From Chionis minor (taxonomy: Eukaryota > Chordata > Aves > Charadriiformes > Chionididae): a stretch of DNA of 64,000 nt. The stretch's first letter is position 1. Each line of letters starts with the position of its first letter. The stretch lies in assembly GCA_013398295.1 (NCBI GenBank), contig VZSF01007808.1, forward strand, positions 124,001 through 188,000. Reading direction: 5' to 3'. Shown one piece after another: positions 11,625 through 23,599 of the stretch. A model generated the notes under the pieces. That model saw only the letters and a program-made list of their open reading frames with translations, made no database searches and was not told the origin of the DNA. The translations under genes were made by a program, and so were the position numbers.

Positions 11625-14247
11625 GTATATATTTATATAAATTTTTGCATACTTGTTCAAAGAGTCAATGTGCGTGAAACAGGTATATTTCTGGAAGTTC
11701 ACACGTGTGTGTAAAAATGCAGCCTCCTGAAGCGACGTTTGCATTTTGTCACGTAATAAGCTGCTCTCTTGTTTCCAGCTCTGCCATGTTATCCAAAGTG
11801 CAGTCATGTGCAATATCAAAGTTCCCATCAAAGAAAACAGCAAAGTTGCTTGTGAATTTCCAGGGCCTGAAAACATTTCTCGTAGGCAGCACAAAAAAAG
11901 AGAACAATGCTGATACTTTCTTCACGGTAAACACTGGGAGAAACTTCAAAATGTAAATTTAGGTTAAAAAAATCCAAACTTGTATAACGCGCTTACGTTT
12001 TCTGTCATAGCGTAAAGGCCAAATATATCTGTGCTTTAATGGCTTTGAATGTGACTGCTTGGAACTAGGCATATATTTGGTCCAGTGAATGCATAAATGA
12101 AAAATCGTGGATATGCAAGCTTTTCCTTTATTTCCTCATGCAAACTTTTCCTAAAGCTTTTTATAGTGCATGTCAGCCAATAAAGGAGTAATGTAATACA
12201 TTAGAGTAAAAGAATCTAGTCAGTACTTTGGGCTGGAACTGGCTTGTGTTAGATTTCACAGAGTTTGGGGAAGCTTGCCTTCTTATTACTGAAGATTTTG
12301 CATGCGATAAGCCAAATTTGGCTTGTCTTAATCAGGTAATCATCCTGCAGATTTCAGTTAGTCAGCTCCCCTGTTGAAGTCAAGCTAGTTTTTGGCATAT
12401 GGAGGACTTTTCTGGTTATCAAAAGCAACAGCCTTAATATGACACAGCATTGGATTCCAGTTCACAGAGGAGAGGAAGAAATGGACGCAATAATACTTGG
12501 GTGTCTCAGCAACGCTATTAATAAGTGTTTTAAGATGTGAAAGTGGGAACTTGGAAAGCAGGCCACCACATACTCCAATAGAGACGCGGGTTTAATACAG
12601 CTCATTTATAACTGGTGATTGCTTGGAGGCATCATAGACAAAATCCTTAATGTAAGAGGAAAAAGTGTAGGCTGTCACTTTCAGTTCCAGACTTTAATTT
12701 CAATTGTATGAGCAGGAGCAGCTGCGCGTTGCTATCAGGCGTATGAAGTTTTTAGTGCTAAAAAGGCAGCTGGGCTGGAAATACCCCAGAAGTACATATC
12801 CATTTGTCTGGTTAACTTCAGCACTTAGACTATCAATCAGGTCAGCCTAAAGGAAAATGAATGACATCAGTCAAAACAATAGAATATCTCTGTGCAGTGA
12901 TTAGCTCCATGTAGTACAAAAACTTAAATAATTTGTTCTTTGAAAATGTGATGATTGATTGGCTTCCATTAGGCTTGGATTTTAAAACATTCCATGAACT
13001 CTCAGATAAAATGGCACTAAAATGTTGTTGCAATAACCAAATAAATCATATTAGACTATAGTGTATATAAGTACTTTAAAACATTATAGATACTAGAATT
13101 CTGTGTATAATAAAAAGGTGAAGAATGTAATCCGTGAATTCTTTTTTATGCTCTCATCTCACACCAGCATTATCCTGGGCTGTTTTCAAAGATAATGTTC
13201 CTAAGGATATGAATTTTGGGGTTTGTTTTAATATTTTACGTATCCATATGTAAAAGTTGTCCAGTTCTGGACATGTTTGGTCAAAGGGAGGTATTTTAAA
13301 GCTATCACAGTGCAGAATTTATCTCAGCTTTTGATACTGATTCTGGCCATTTAATTTGATCTCAGCTTTGCAATCAGCTTGCAGCTGAGAAATAGGCAGT
13401 TACCATTTAAACATGGGGCATTTTTCAGTATCGGGTTTGTGGTTCAGTTCATGGTCCTGTAGTTCTGGCCAGAGAATCTCTGACATATAGTGATGTTTAG
13501 CCTTGACTCTCCTGTAGAGGAATAAAACAAAATCTTCCCCTGATATGTAGGGTGGCAGTCTGGTTAACACTTGTAATTTATGAACGTTCTGCTAATATTT
13601 CACTTTTGCCTAATGACCCAGACTCTGCAGGCAAATAATTCTGTGAATCATCTCTTACTTCAAAACAAACTCTAGGCGCAATGCATGCAAGATTGCCTAA
13701 ACATTGTAAGCCCTATGGATCATAAATCAGAAGACAAGGAAAATAATCCCATCAAAAAAGTTTTATTTCCTTATTTTAGGATTTTATTTATGCATTTTAA
13801 ACACTGGTGTTGGGCTTAAATAATTGGTGACATTGTAAATCTTCAGAGAATCAAAGGCAAACAGCATGCACGCAGCATGCGTGTGATCACCTTCAAAGTC
13901 AACTGGACGCACGTGGCTTTTATACTGTTGACCAACGCCATTTTGCAAGTTGTTTTCTAGTAAGAGGAAATGGAGTGTATTGAGAAGGTCCAAATATCTT
14001 CGATCTGTGATCTAGGGTATTACTTCCTGCTGGAAGTACTAATCACAAATTACCACATTCCTGCAGTGAATGACAGACTTCAGTGAAAAAGTCGCGTTTG
14101 AGACTTTGTCTCATGCTCCAGAGATGATGAAAGCTTTAGGTAGCTAGTGAGGTAGTCATGGGTAAGATCTCAGGTCCATCCACACGCATTAATAAAGCCA
14201 TTGTTATTAAATAAAGAGGTCAATTCACTTTCTAGTTTCTGAATCTT
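11625..14247. other. Unique non-coding DNA
   Basis: This is AT-rich sequence with no recognised repeat or exon. Overlapping frames on opposite strands at 11592-11956 are unremarkable. GCATGC/CACGCA words cluster near 13865-13885, the only local oddity. Confidence 0.6.
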
Positions 14248-14447
14248 AAGAAGGGAAGGCTCAGGGGATCTTAACAATGTGTGTAAATACCTGAAGGGAC
14301 ATAGTAAAAAAAGATGGAGCCAGGCTCTTCTCAGTGGTGCCTGGTGACAGGAGGAGAGGCAATGGGCGTAAGTTGAAATGCTGGAGATTTACAGTGAGTG
14401 TTCCAGACACTGGAACAGAGGGGTCATGAGGTCCCATCCTTGGAGAT
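14248..14447 (+). mobile_element. CR1 LINE fragment, internal 3' region
   Basis: The plus strand carries CR1 sense sequence: GAAGGGAAGGCTCAGGGGAT, AATGTGTGTAAATACCTGAA, GGTGCCTGGTGACAGGAG, then CACTGGAACAG and CCATCCTTGGAGAT. An internal deletion is apparent, and the 3' tail is missing because the copy stops at the junction with an oppositely oriented CR1. It looks older than its partner. Confidence 0.88.
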
Positions 14448-14880
14448 GGGATGGGGCAGCCACAGCTTCTCTGGGCAACCCCAGCCAGGGGCTCACCACC
14501 CTCACAGCCAGGAATTTCTTCCCAATATCTCATCTAAAGCTCTCCTCTTCCAGTCTGAAGCCCTCACCCCTCGTCCTGTCACTACATGCCCTTGTAAAAA
14601 GTCCCTCCCCAGCTTTCCTGGAGCCCCTTTAAGGACTGGAAGGGGCTGGAAGGTCTCCCCGGGGTCTTCTCTTCTCCAGGCTGAACCCCCCTAGCTCTCC
14701 CAGCCTGTCCTCCCAGCAGAGGGGCTCCAGCCCTCCCAGCATCTCCAGGGTCTCCTGTGGACTTGCTCCAACCAGTCCATATCCTTCTTATGCTGGGGGC
14801 TCCAAAGCTGGATGCAGCACTGCAGGTGGCGACTCACAAGAGTAAAGTAGAAGAGGAGAATCACCTTCAAACCTTGCAGA
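14448..14880 (-). mobile_element. CR1 LINE fragment, 3'-truncated, opposite orientation
   Basis: The plus strand reads reverse-complement CR1: GATGGGGCAGCCACAGCTTC, the CCTCGTCCTGTCACTACATG segment, TCTTCTCTTCTCCAGGCTGA and finally GCAGCACTGCAGGTGG with a diverged extension. The last ~130 bases of a normal CR1 3' end are absent at the left edge, which is unusual because CR1 copies are normally truncated at the 5' side. It belongs to the same subfamily type as the copies at 30360 and 52878. Confidence 0.93.
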
Positions 14881-17800
14881 TAATTACACTTGAAACATAT
14901 TGGTAAGTTAAATTCTTCCTAGATGAATTTTCATCATTATTTAGGCCCCAGTCTAAAGTTTAGTATCAGGCCTACTGTCCACCTCGTTATTTGTCTGCAC
15001 ATTGCATCTCAAGCATTTGGGCTGGGAGGACAGGGAGCCATCACCCACGGAGACAGCATGTGCCTGGGAAGGTGCCCTGACAGGGGTAGAGAGGTTCCTG
15101 GGCCGGGCAAAGTAAATAGGCTTAAGTGCTGACTTTTTGGTAATGTGTTTTATTTTGCAAACACATGTAATAGAACTGAGAGACAGATGAAGAACCCATT
15201 CTCCATCAGCTGGTAGCCAGTTCCCTTTGCTGTGGCCATGTGAGAGATGACCTTTCACTCTAAGGTGGCAGCGAAACTCATTTAACCTGACAAATATCAC
15301 CCTGACAAATTGTTTGCCATAGAACTGCTGCTACAGGAGGTACCTAGGTGATGGCAGGTAGCCCCCAACTCGAGATCCAGCCCCAGGGACCGTGGTGCTG
15401 CCTGGTGGGATCCGCTGCCACAAAGGGGCATGGCAGAGCTGCTTCCAGCTGGGAAACTGTTGAATCTTTACAGTCTTGCTAATGGTTCAGGAGTTCTCTG
15501 AGGGCAACTGGGGGGCTTCTGTGCAAAGGGGACAGGATGCTGGACTTCTTTGGAACTCATGTGTCACTAGGCGTGAGAAATCTTGCTTCTCAACTGAGAA
15601 AAGTAAAGATTTCAAGCAGCTTGCAAGGAAAAAAATTTAGAAAATTGATTGCAGTTGCAGCCTGTTGATATAGAACGCATGTACCAGAAAAGCACCGAAA
15701 CCTAAAATAGTATTTTAAAATATATATCAAATAATTAGTTGCAAGTCTTGTTGGTGACACCTTTGATTGTAGTTCAGTGCATTTCCAATGAGTGAGACAC
15801 CCTCTGGGGTCGGTCACAAAAATATCACTACTTCTCCATAAGAGATGTTGGTTATGCATCTGTTGTGCAAGAAATAAATATCATCTGAGATATGCTACTA
15901 CATTATAAAATATGTCAGGACTTGTTTTTTCCCGTACATGGAAAGTATTTTTAACTACAAAAACTGTACTACTTTAAAACTGAGAACCTGGTGTACAGAT
16001 TCTATTACTAGTTTGCTTGTTATCTCAAGAATCACTCTACATAATTGTAGTTTGCCAAATGGCTGAAGTTCAGGGAAGGTTATATTTGGATTTCCACTAT
16101 TATCTTCCATTTTCTCATGCATCATCTTTCTTCAAGTATGTAACTCCTTTGGGATGAAAACTTTCATGTTTGTTCGCGGTGCAGAATGTTTGTGGGAGAG
16201 GTTGAAGGAGTAGGGCTGCTTGTTCTAGCAGTCGTCAAATGTGAAGGCTTTCTTTTAGCAAATTTTTTCATCTTTATCATAGCATTTTAATTTTCCTAAA
16301 AGATGTTTCTCTATTAAATGGATTTATATAATTTATGCCTTTACTTAGTGGCCTTTAAACTTACTTTAATATCCTCCTTTTCTGATAAGGTAGATATATA
16401 GTCTATTAAAAACTCCAAACTAACAAATTTAACTTTATTTAACTGTATTGAACATTTTAAATTTTTATTTCTTTTGTATTGATATTTGTATTCCACCATT
16501 CATTTCTATCCTAAGCTTGTGACTGAAAACACGTATTTTCCTCTGGCCCTCTTCTGGCCAATCTTTTAACTTCCATTTTTCACTGTATGTTGGGGAAAGT
16601 TAGTTGTATCAAGTGAAGTGTATTGGGCTAGACAGAAATATGGCTGTAAATATTTCTTACTAATCAACCTTTTGACTTCTAAAGCTACACCAATGCAGAA
16701 AAATTGGCCAAAAAAAATTGTAGCAAGTTACAAGAACGATAAAAAAAATCAAGAAAGCATGTATTCTTTTTCTTTCTTTTCTGCTTGTCCTTTCCAGCAT
16801 TGGCTTCAATAGTGTTTTTTAACAGAAAGCATTTTGGTAACGTTGTCTTCCTGAACTAAACCTGGTGTTACTTTAAAAAGTGATTTCTTCTTTCATCCCT
16901 CATGTATCCCCCCATGGATGCCACAAGCAATATCCAATCTAGGGTACTGCTTTGTAGCATAATCTCGCTTTTGTTCTGGCCCTTTGTTCTTCAGCGTGGT
17001 AAAGCTGACAGTCCCCCATCTCTGAGCTGGAAGAAAATACCAAATGAAATGCATTTCCATTTCAGTCCTGTGAGTGAGTCATGGCTGCTCGTGTGTGTGC
17101 TTCCGGGTGTGCTTTTTACTTATTGCCTTGAACAGCTCTGGAAATCAGCCTCACCAGTGTCTTACCCTTTGAGATAAAGGTCCAACTTTTAGAAAGTTAC
17201 TCCAGGACCACCTTGGGCGGTACTCTTTCCAACACGCAACTTGGACACAAAAAAAGGATTTCAATGCACGGTGTCTGCACGGCAGGGTGAAGTCCTGAGA
17301 AGTACTTAGTTACATGCACAGGTGGCTGCTCGGGGTTGCACTTTACCACCTAATGCTTTTTTTCTGACGCGGCACTCTCTGTTGCTTGGTCTGGATCCAC
17401 TAATACTGGCTTGTGCTTATTCAAATCAATGAATAACACCCAGCATATGACTACAGTGCACGGAAAAAAGGGCACTGAAGTAAGATGCAAAGCAGGGTAT
17501 GATTCTCTGCAGTAACATGAGCGCTTAGTTAACATGGCAAGTTAAAACCCCTCTCTACACATCAACAGCACATCTTCTGTGCTGCTTGACTTCCCTTTGA
17601 CTACACAAAAGCTGTTAAAGGCTTATGCAAGTTTTAGCTGGCTTTCACATAAGGTGTTTAGATCCTGGTGGATGTCTAAAACCACTTTACTTTACATCAA
17701 AGCACTACCTCAACTTTTTGCTTTGACAGAAAACCAATTTTGGGTTTATCATATTGTTTTCTCCCCTTCCTGGGTTAATGTCTTATAGATACTGCAAACA

Positions 17801-19380
17801 GAGAGTAGAGGTTGGTTCTGTGATTTGCCCACCTAAATTTCCTGGACTAGACTCCAAAATCACCTAGGTTATTTAACTGTTTGTGGAAGTTTTACCTGGA
17901 GAGAGAGTTATTTCACAACAGCATCAGCTTAGCTGTTGAGCCAACGGGTGGTTTCTGCTCCTACTGAAATAGTTGAAATTGCCCATGAATGAGTGGAAGC
18001 CTGGGACTCCCGGATTGTTGCATTGCAAAAGCAACACCAGTCATTTGCATGAAACCTCAGAATCTTTATTTTCCTACAGCAACAAGATAGCAAAGAAGCA
18101 AACCTGGAACAAACTCCAGACCTGCCTAGCAGAATGTTTCCCAAAAGCTTCAGGTGGATAAGGAAGAAATACGAGGAATTTTTTGCATTTTAGATTAGGT
18201 ACATTATATCTGTGTCTGATTCCATGTCTGAGTTTATAGAGGTGCTTGGAATTTCAGCACAAACTGTGTGATTTGTCAGGAGTTAGCATTCAGCAGAACA
18301 GTTGAGACTGTTTTTCACATTAAGAAACCCTGTTGCCCTTCAAGGGCAGGTGTTTTATTTTCTGTATCAACCACAGACTTTCAAGATTTTCTTACGTGCT
18401 CTTCTTTGTATAAGGACAATGATGCAATCCAGTGAGTTAGTTGCCTCTGACCTGGTTAATGTGGGTAGAGAACCATGCATAGACATAATAAAGGCTTTCC
18501 ACCTCTGGTTTCCTTATTTTACCTAGGAGGGGAATCTAACTAATCCCAAGGTAAAACTGGAACCTGTTAAAGTACTGTGTAGGATACTTTTGCCCAGGAA
18601 ACTAGGAGTTCTTTTACAGAACAGACCAGGAAAAATGATACCAGTGATTAGACATTTCCTCAAAACCATCACATTCTGCTATGGCTTTGTTTACAAAGGT
18701 TACAACAAAGTTCAGCAGAGGATCCTGTTAATATTTTGGTTGGGACAGGCCAGGGCTGTCTGTGCAAATTATGTAGATATAAGATAGCTGTGAATTCTGC
18801 TGAGATAATTTTTAAGAGCAAAAAAGAATACTGGCCAAGCTGCTGGGAAGACAGAAATCAAAGAAATAAAACAGACCTGGGCAAGCCCTTCTGCATACTT
18901 TCACGTAAGAATATTCACCTGGGATATCCACTGATACTGATCTGTTCAATATCAGTCCTACAATTATCCCTTCTAAGGCTTTTTTTTCAGCTAAAAGCAG
19001 ATTCACCAAACCTAATGATTCAGCTTGGCTGTGGGTTCTTTCCTGCTGGAGGGGCATGTCATCACACTTCAATCGCAACTTCAGGAACAGTGTTATTCAG
19101 GAGTATGGAGCACAAATAGCACATGGAATATGTTACACATGGTAATATAAGGCAACAATATAAGGCAGATAATAATGTGCTGGGCATTATTACTTGAAAT
19201 AAAGCACCCTCTGTAAAAAACAAGAATGATGGAAACAACATTGCCTCTTAGTACTTCACGGGTTTTTTTACAGGATCTGTGTTTCTGTTCTAAATGATAT
19301 GTGAATACTCTCCATTACTGCCTACCTACTGGAGGCCGTGTCTTAAAGCTAAGTAATACACCACTTCTGCTTGGAATTAG
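14881..19380. other. Unique non-coding DNA
   Basis: No repeat family or exon is recognised over 4.5 kb. Composition is AT-rich around 15880-16800 and mixed elsewhere. A POU-octamer word ATTTGCAT occurs at 18043-18050. Open frames up to 127 codons (18736-19119) have no recognisable protein similarity. Confidence 0.6.
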
Positions 19381-19580
19381 CCAAATCTGTTCATAACAGA
19401 TTACCATCAATAGCTTTTACAGAGGTGATTATCAATTCCAATTGTCTGCCAAGCGGCATTAGGTTTAGTGTTTCCATCCGCCTAGTCATTAAGCACATGT
19501 CAAACTGGTAATTTCTGCAATTAAGGCCACCATTATTGTTTCCTTTACTTAAACAGGGATCCCAAATTACGTGGTTAAAT
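19380..19580. promoter_or_regulatory. Candidate non-coding regulatory stretch
   Basis: A SOX-type ATTGTT word (19535-19540) and AT-rich homeodomain-like words (GATTATCAATT, TGCAATTAAGG) occur in about 200 repeat-free bases. This is suggestive of an enhancer, but the call is inference from motif words only. Confidence 0.2.
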
Positions 19581-19800
19581 ATAACCACCAGTTGTTCTCA
19601 CACACATGTAGGGTCTGTGCTGCAGGAGAGTATTAATCCTATAAGAATACGCAATTAATAAAATAACTGTAGATTACATTTGCTACTGTGAGCTCAAACC
19701 TTAAAAGATCACATTCTCTTGAAGGCATCTAATTTGAAGAAAATCCCAGCAAGCAGTCAAAGGCACGGCCTGGAATATTGAGGACAGAGAAATGTAAGAT

Positions 19801-19900
19801 TTAGGGACATGGTTTAGTGGTGGTTTTGGCAGTGTTAGGTTGGTGGTTGGGCTTGATGATCTTAAAAGGTCCCTTCCAACCTAGATGATTCTATGGTTCT
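19801..19900 (+). mobile_element. CR1 LINE fragment, 3' end
   Basis: The CR1 3' terminus is in sense orientation: TAGGGACATGGTTTAGTGG (including the conserved ORF2 stop context), GGGCTTGATGATCTTAAAAG, CCCTTCCAACCTAGATGATT and CTATGGTTCT. The copy is about 100 bases, truncated just before the end of ORF2. Confidence 0.94.
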
Positions 19901-21783
19901 AAGTTTAAAACTGTCGCTTAAAGTTATGTGTGCACTCAAGGATATAGAAATATGATAAAATAGTTATATACAGCCAGATCAAAACCTTTTTTTCTGGCTG
20001 TTGGTGCTAGGAACTCAATTTCTTCTTTGAAAAAAATGAAGGATTCGTTAATATGCTCTGTGGAGAACAAGCAAAGCTGAGGAAAAAACGCTGATAGCGC
20101 TGAACAGGAGAGAGACAAAAGCCATCTCAGAATTCTTTGGTAAGTTCTTACAGGACTTAGTTCAAAGTCCATTTACCCCCTGTAAAAGGGCTTCCTAATG
20201 ACTCCTTCACTGGCCTGGATTTTATTTCAGGTCCTTAATACTTATGTTTCTGAGCGTTGATGGTAAATGAAACCTATCACTATGAAGGCATTCATTTGAA
20301 ATGGCCCCATTCCTCTGTCACGTTGCACCATGAGTGAGGATGGACAGTAACGGGATAACTGATATTCCGCTTACCACTGGCTACTATTAATTAGGATGGA
20401 TATTAGTATTTGCAGGTGATAATTCACCTCAGAGGCTGATAATTGTTAAATAACTTCTAAAATAAGTTCCCATCTTGTTTCATGTCTCCATTCATGCAAG
20501 TCTCCTACAATAAACAATTATGTGGTACTCAGAGCCAAGTGTTAGCGACGCAAAGCCACGGAGACTCCCAAAGTAAAACTATGGTTCTATGAAAGCAGAA
20601 CTAGTAAATTGTTTCTGTTTAACAGTGGTGCCCTTCTTTTTACAAAATAGGTCTAGGGAGGAAGGTGGTATCACTCCCTCACTGCAGCCTTTTCTGCTTG
20701 TTGGTTTAAGCCCAGCTGTAATGTTATTTAAATGTTGGTTTCTGGATTTGATTGAATGTGCCTTTATTGAGAGAAGCAATTCTCTTATATGAATGTGACA
20801 CAGTTTTCTTTTTCCAAGGGAAAACAAACCTATTCAAGTCACTTAAAGAAATGTGTAAAAGCTACAGTGATTTTAATTTAATCTGAGTGTATGTTTAATC
20901 GCCTTTAAGGCACTTAAGGGATTTTGTTGATTTATGTATTTATTAACAGGGGTTCTTTTAGATCCTACTGCATGAATATACAACTCCTTCAAATTAAGAG
21001 TAATGTTTTGGGTCTATTCTCCTCTCTTTTGGCCAAATCTAGTAATTCCCGGAATGAGCTGTATAGCATATGTAAATTGCCGAAGGCCCCATACCCTGTG
21101 GAGCTGAAAAACCACTGGGTAGGTAAAAATGGGACAAAATGGGAGGTGACGTGGTTTTATTTGGCCAGAGCAGAGCTGTTTAAGGATGAGTGGTTAGCCG
21201 CTGCCAATTGAGCCCATGCACCCTGCTCTCCTTCCATCCTGAAGCACCTCTTCCCCCAGGGACACTTGTCGTCCCACCTTCCTTGAGATGTTATGGAGGT
21301 GTAATTTAGGTAACACTGCCTTCGACTAGGCAAACATTTTTTGAAGGCCATAGATCGTGTTTTCAGCTCAATCTAGGCAATATTATTTGTTTCGCTCAGA
21401 CATAGCTACATATATTTTAGCTTCCTGCTTATAAGGAAAAAAGCCTATTACCTTCAAAATTTTGAAAATACACATTGGGTGTGTCCTGGCAACGTGGCTG
21501 TCCAAAGCAGATATATTTTTGAGGTAGTTCAAAGATTTATTCCAACCTTAGGTCTTAAAGTGGTTTTGAAGCAGAGGAAAGATAACTGAATGAGCGTGTA
21601 TAGACATGCAGACACCTACACCTCGCCCTCAGTGGCTGTCAATGGATTTCACGGGCCTGAGGTGGTCCTGTAAATCTCCAGCATCTCCAGGTTTAACCAA
21701 ATCTAGTTATTTTACCCTTTACTTTCATTTTATTGGTGACCTTCCCTGGTTCCCTGCGTCTGTCAGCGGCGTCAAGACATAGA
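19901..21783. other. Unique non-coding DNA
   Basis: AT-rich sequence between two CR1 fragments. No repeat, RNA gene or exon is recognised. Confidence 0.6.
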
Positions 21784-22030
21784 AGAATCATAGAATCACT
21801 TGGGTTGGAAGAGACCTTCAAGATTATCGAGTCCAGCCATAAACCTATGCCAAAACCACCATGTCCCTCAGCACCACGTCTACCCATCTTTTAAATACCT
21901 CCAGGGATGGTGATTCCACCATGTCCCTGGGCAGCCTGTTCCAATGCTTGATAACCCTTTCAGTAAAGAAGTTTTTCCTGTTATCCAACCTAAACCTCCC
22001 CTGGCACAACTTGAGGCCATTTCCTCTTGT
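21784..22030 (-). mobile_element. CR1 LINE fragment, 3' end with ORF2 C-terminus
   Basis: The plus strand shows AATCATAGAATCACTTGGG, GGAAGAGACCTTCAAGATTA, then CCTCAGCACCACGTCTACCC and CCTGGGCAGCCTGTTCCAAT. Read on the minus strand it encodes the familiar end of CR1 ORF2 ([20 protein letters not shown], then [19 protein letters not shown]). The usual stop just after DMV is mutated, so the frame runs on four residues. The copy is 5'-truncated near the GACTGGG word and is the same subfamily as the copies at 58329 and 60294. Confidence 0.95.
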
Positions 22031-22229
22031 GACTGGGCTCCAAGCGAAGTGTGCAGGCACCCTCACTGAAGGGCTTCTGCTCTGCCTGAGGTGGAGGGAG
22101 TCAAGCTGCCCCCACCGAAATGGGGAATTTCTCCCCGTGGATTTGGCAGGGATTGGGAAAACCACTCTTGTATAGCGGCGGGATGAATTGCGGTCCCCTC
22201 AGCTTTGTAATGCACCCCTCTTCAGAGCC

Positions 22230-22920
22230 AAGATGTCGCCTTGGCTCCCTCCCTGTGAGAACGCTCCAGGCCCAGGAGCGCCTCCAGGCCGGCGAACCCA
22301 CCTTCCCGAGGGACAGGCCGGGAAACGCTCCCCTACCTCCCGCTGTATACCATCTGAAAGCACCCTCACGTCACGTCTCTTTATCTGAGGGATAAATACT
22401 GATAAAGCCGCCGTGTGGAGTGGAGCGGAGCGGTGAAAGGGAGCGGGAGCGGAGGGGCCGCCGCGGAGCCACCCAGGCCCTGACAAACCCCAGGCCCGGC
22501 AGCCCACTCAGGCACTTGTTACAAGCACATAAACACTTGCTGTTTCGAGATACGGGAAAAGGGCGGCAGCTGAAAACAAGCTAAATCAGAGGGTCTGTGT
22601 GACTCTGCTATTTATCAACTCCTAATTAACTGTTAATTTGCTGGTCTCTAGGTTCAAGCACAGCCCTAATTCATCACAGGCAGCAACGACAGTGTCAGGG
22701 CCGGGGGGAAGGTGGCCCGCACGGCACTTCAGCATGCCTCTGGTTAGCAAAAAATACGTGACGTGAAGCAATTCATCCCGCTGTCCGCAGCAGAGATAAG
22801 GCTGGGTGTGAAATGCGGGAGCACGTCGAGGCAGGCGGTGCAGGACGGAAGCGCGGGTGAGATGGCTGCCACCGGTGGGACTGCCACTGCTGAGGAACAG
22901 GCTGGGAGGTCTCCTGGTTA
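22230..22920. promoter_or_regulatory. CpG-richer segment with GATA, CRE-like and homeodomain words
   Basis: CpG density is clearly above the flanks (GCCGGCG, GCCGCCGCGG, GGAGCGGAGCGG). Within it lie TCACGTCACGTC (22366-22377), three GATA words in 26 bases (TTATCT at 22381, GATAAA at 22391 and 22401) and TCCTAATTAACTGTTAATTT (22618-22637). No exon is evident downstream. A distal promoter or CpG-rich enhancer would fit; the function is inferred. Confidence 0.35.
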
Positions 22921-23097
22921 TTTTAAACTACCATTTCTGGTTGTAGCAGGGATTAGGAATTAAAGCAGTCCATAAGAATGGCTATAAAATATTTAGCCCA
23001 AGCAGAGTAGTGGTTGGGTTTTTTTTAATTCTTTGCCCATGCATAGAAAATGGTAGGGCCAGATTTTACATGCCTACAATCTTACCACATCACCTTT

Positions 23098-23143
23098 AAC
23101 GCATTATCTCTCCATTAAACTTATCTCTCCAACGCATTATCTC
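23098..23143 (+). repeat. Direct repeat, 33-bp period
   Basis: AACGCATTATCTC occurs at 23098-23110 and 23131-23143. TTATCTCTCC also recurs at 23104 and 23121. It immediately precedes an A-rich tract. Confidence 0.8.
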
Positions 23144-23146
23144 ACT

Positions 23147-23188
23147 AAAAAAAAAAAAAAACCCCAAAAAAAACCCCAAAAAAACCCC
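23147..23188 (+). repeat. A-run with AAAACCCC-type repeat
   Basis: A run of about 15 A is followed by CCCC-A8-CCCC-A7-CCCC. This is low-complexity DNA; the CCCCAAAA pattern is not a telomere repeat of vertebrates. Confidence 0.85.
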
Positions 23189-23275
23189 TGTCTTTTTTTT
23201 CCAGAAATATTTCTCCTGTGACCTAATACAATCTCATAGGACTCCATTGTAGAGCTCTCCCCATTGGTACCTTCC

Positions 23276-23480
23276 TTAAAATTTCTTCACGGAAAGGCTT
23301 GTCAAACGTTAGAAGAGGCTGCCCAGGGAAGCAGTGTAATCACCATCCCTGGAGGTATCTAAAAGCTGTTCAGATGTGGTGCTGAGGGACATGGGTTACT
23401 GCTGACTTGACAGTGTTGGGTTAATGGCTGGACTTGATGCTCTTAAAGGTCCCTTCCAACCATAACCATTCTATGATTCT
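23276..23480 (+). mobile_element. CR1 LINE fragment, 3' end
   Basis: Sense CR1: AATTTCTTCACGGAAAGGCT, GGCTGCCCAGGGAA, CCATCCCTGGAGGTATCTAA, GCTGAGGGACATGGGTTA, CTGGACTTGATGCTCTTAAA, CCATTCTATGATTCT. About 205 bases are kept, starting within the ORF2 C-terminal segment. Divergence is moderate. Confidence 0.94.
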
Positions 23481-23567
23481 TCCTAATGAAGTGTTTAGTA
23501 CAGGTCCATTTGGGGAAGGGTTTCAAGACTTGCTGGACTGGGCTCACAGCCCCCCAGCCCCACAAGC

Positions 23568-23599
23568 GTTAATCCGTGGGAATAGTCCCACGGATTAAC
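23568..23599. repeat. Perfect 14-bp inverted repeat, 4-base loop
   Basis: The left arm GTTAATCCGTGGGA (23568-23581), loop ATAG and right arm TCCCACGGATTAAC (23586-23599) pair without mismatch. Each arm carries a TAATCC/GGATTA word (the OTX/PITX class of homeodomain site) and a GTTAAT/ATTAAC end. AAGCG stands on both sides. It lies about 90 bases past a CR1 tail but is not CR1 sequence. It could be a paired protein-binding site, a templated-mutation product or a cloning artefact. Confidence 0.9.
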
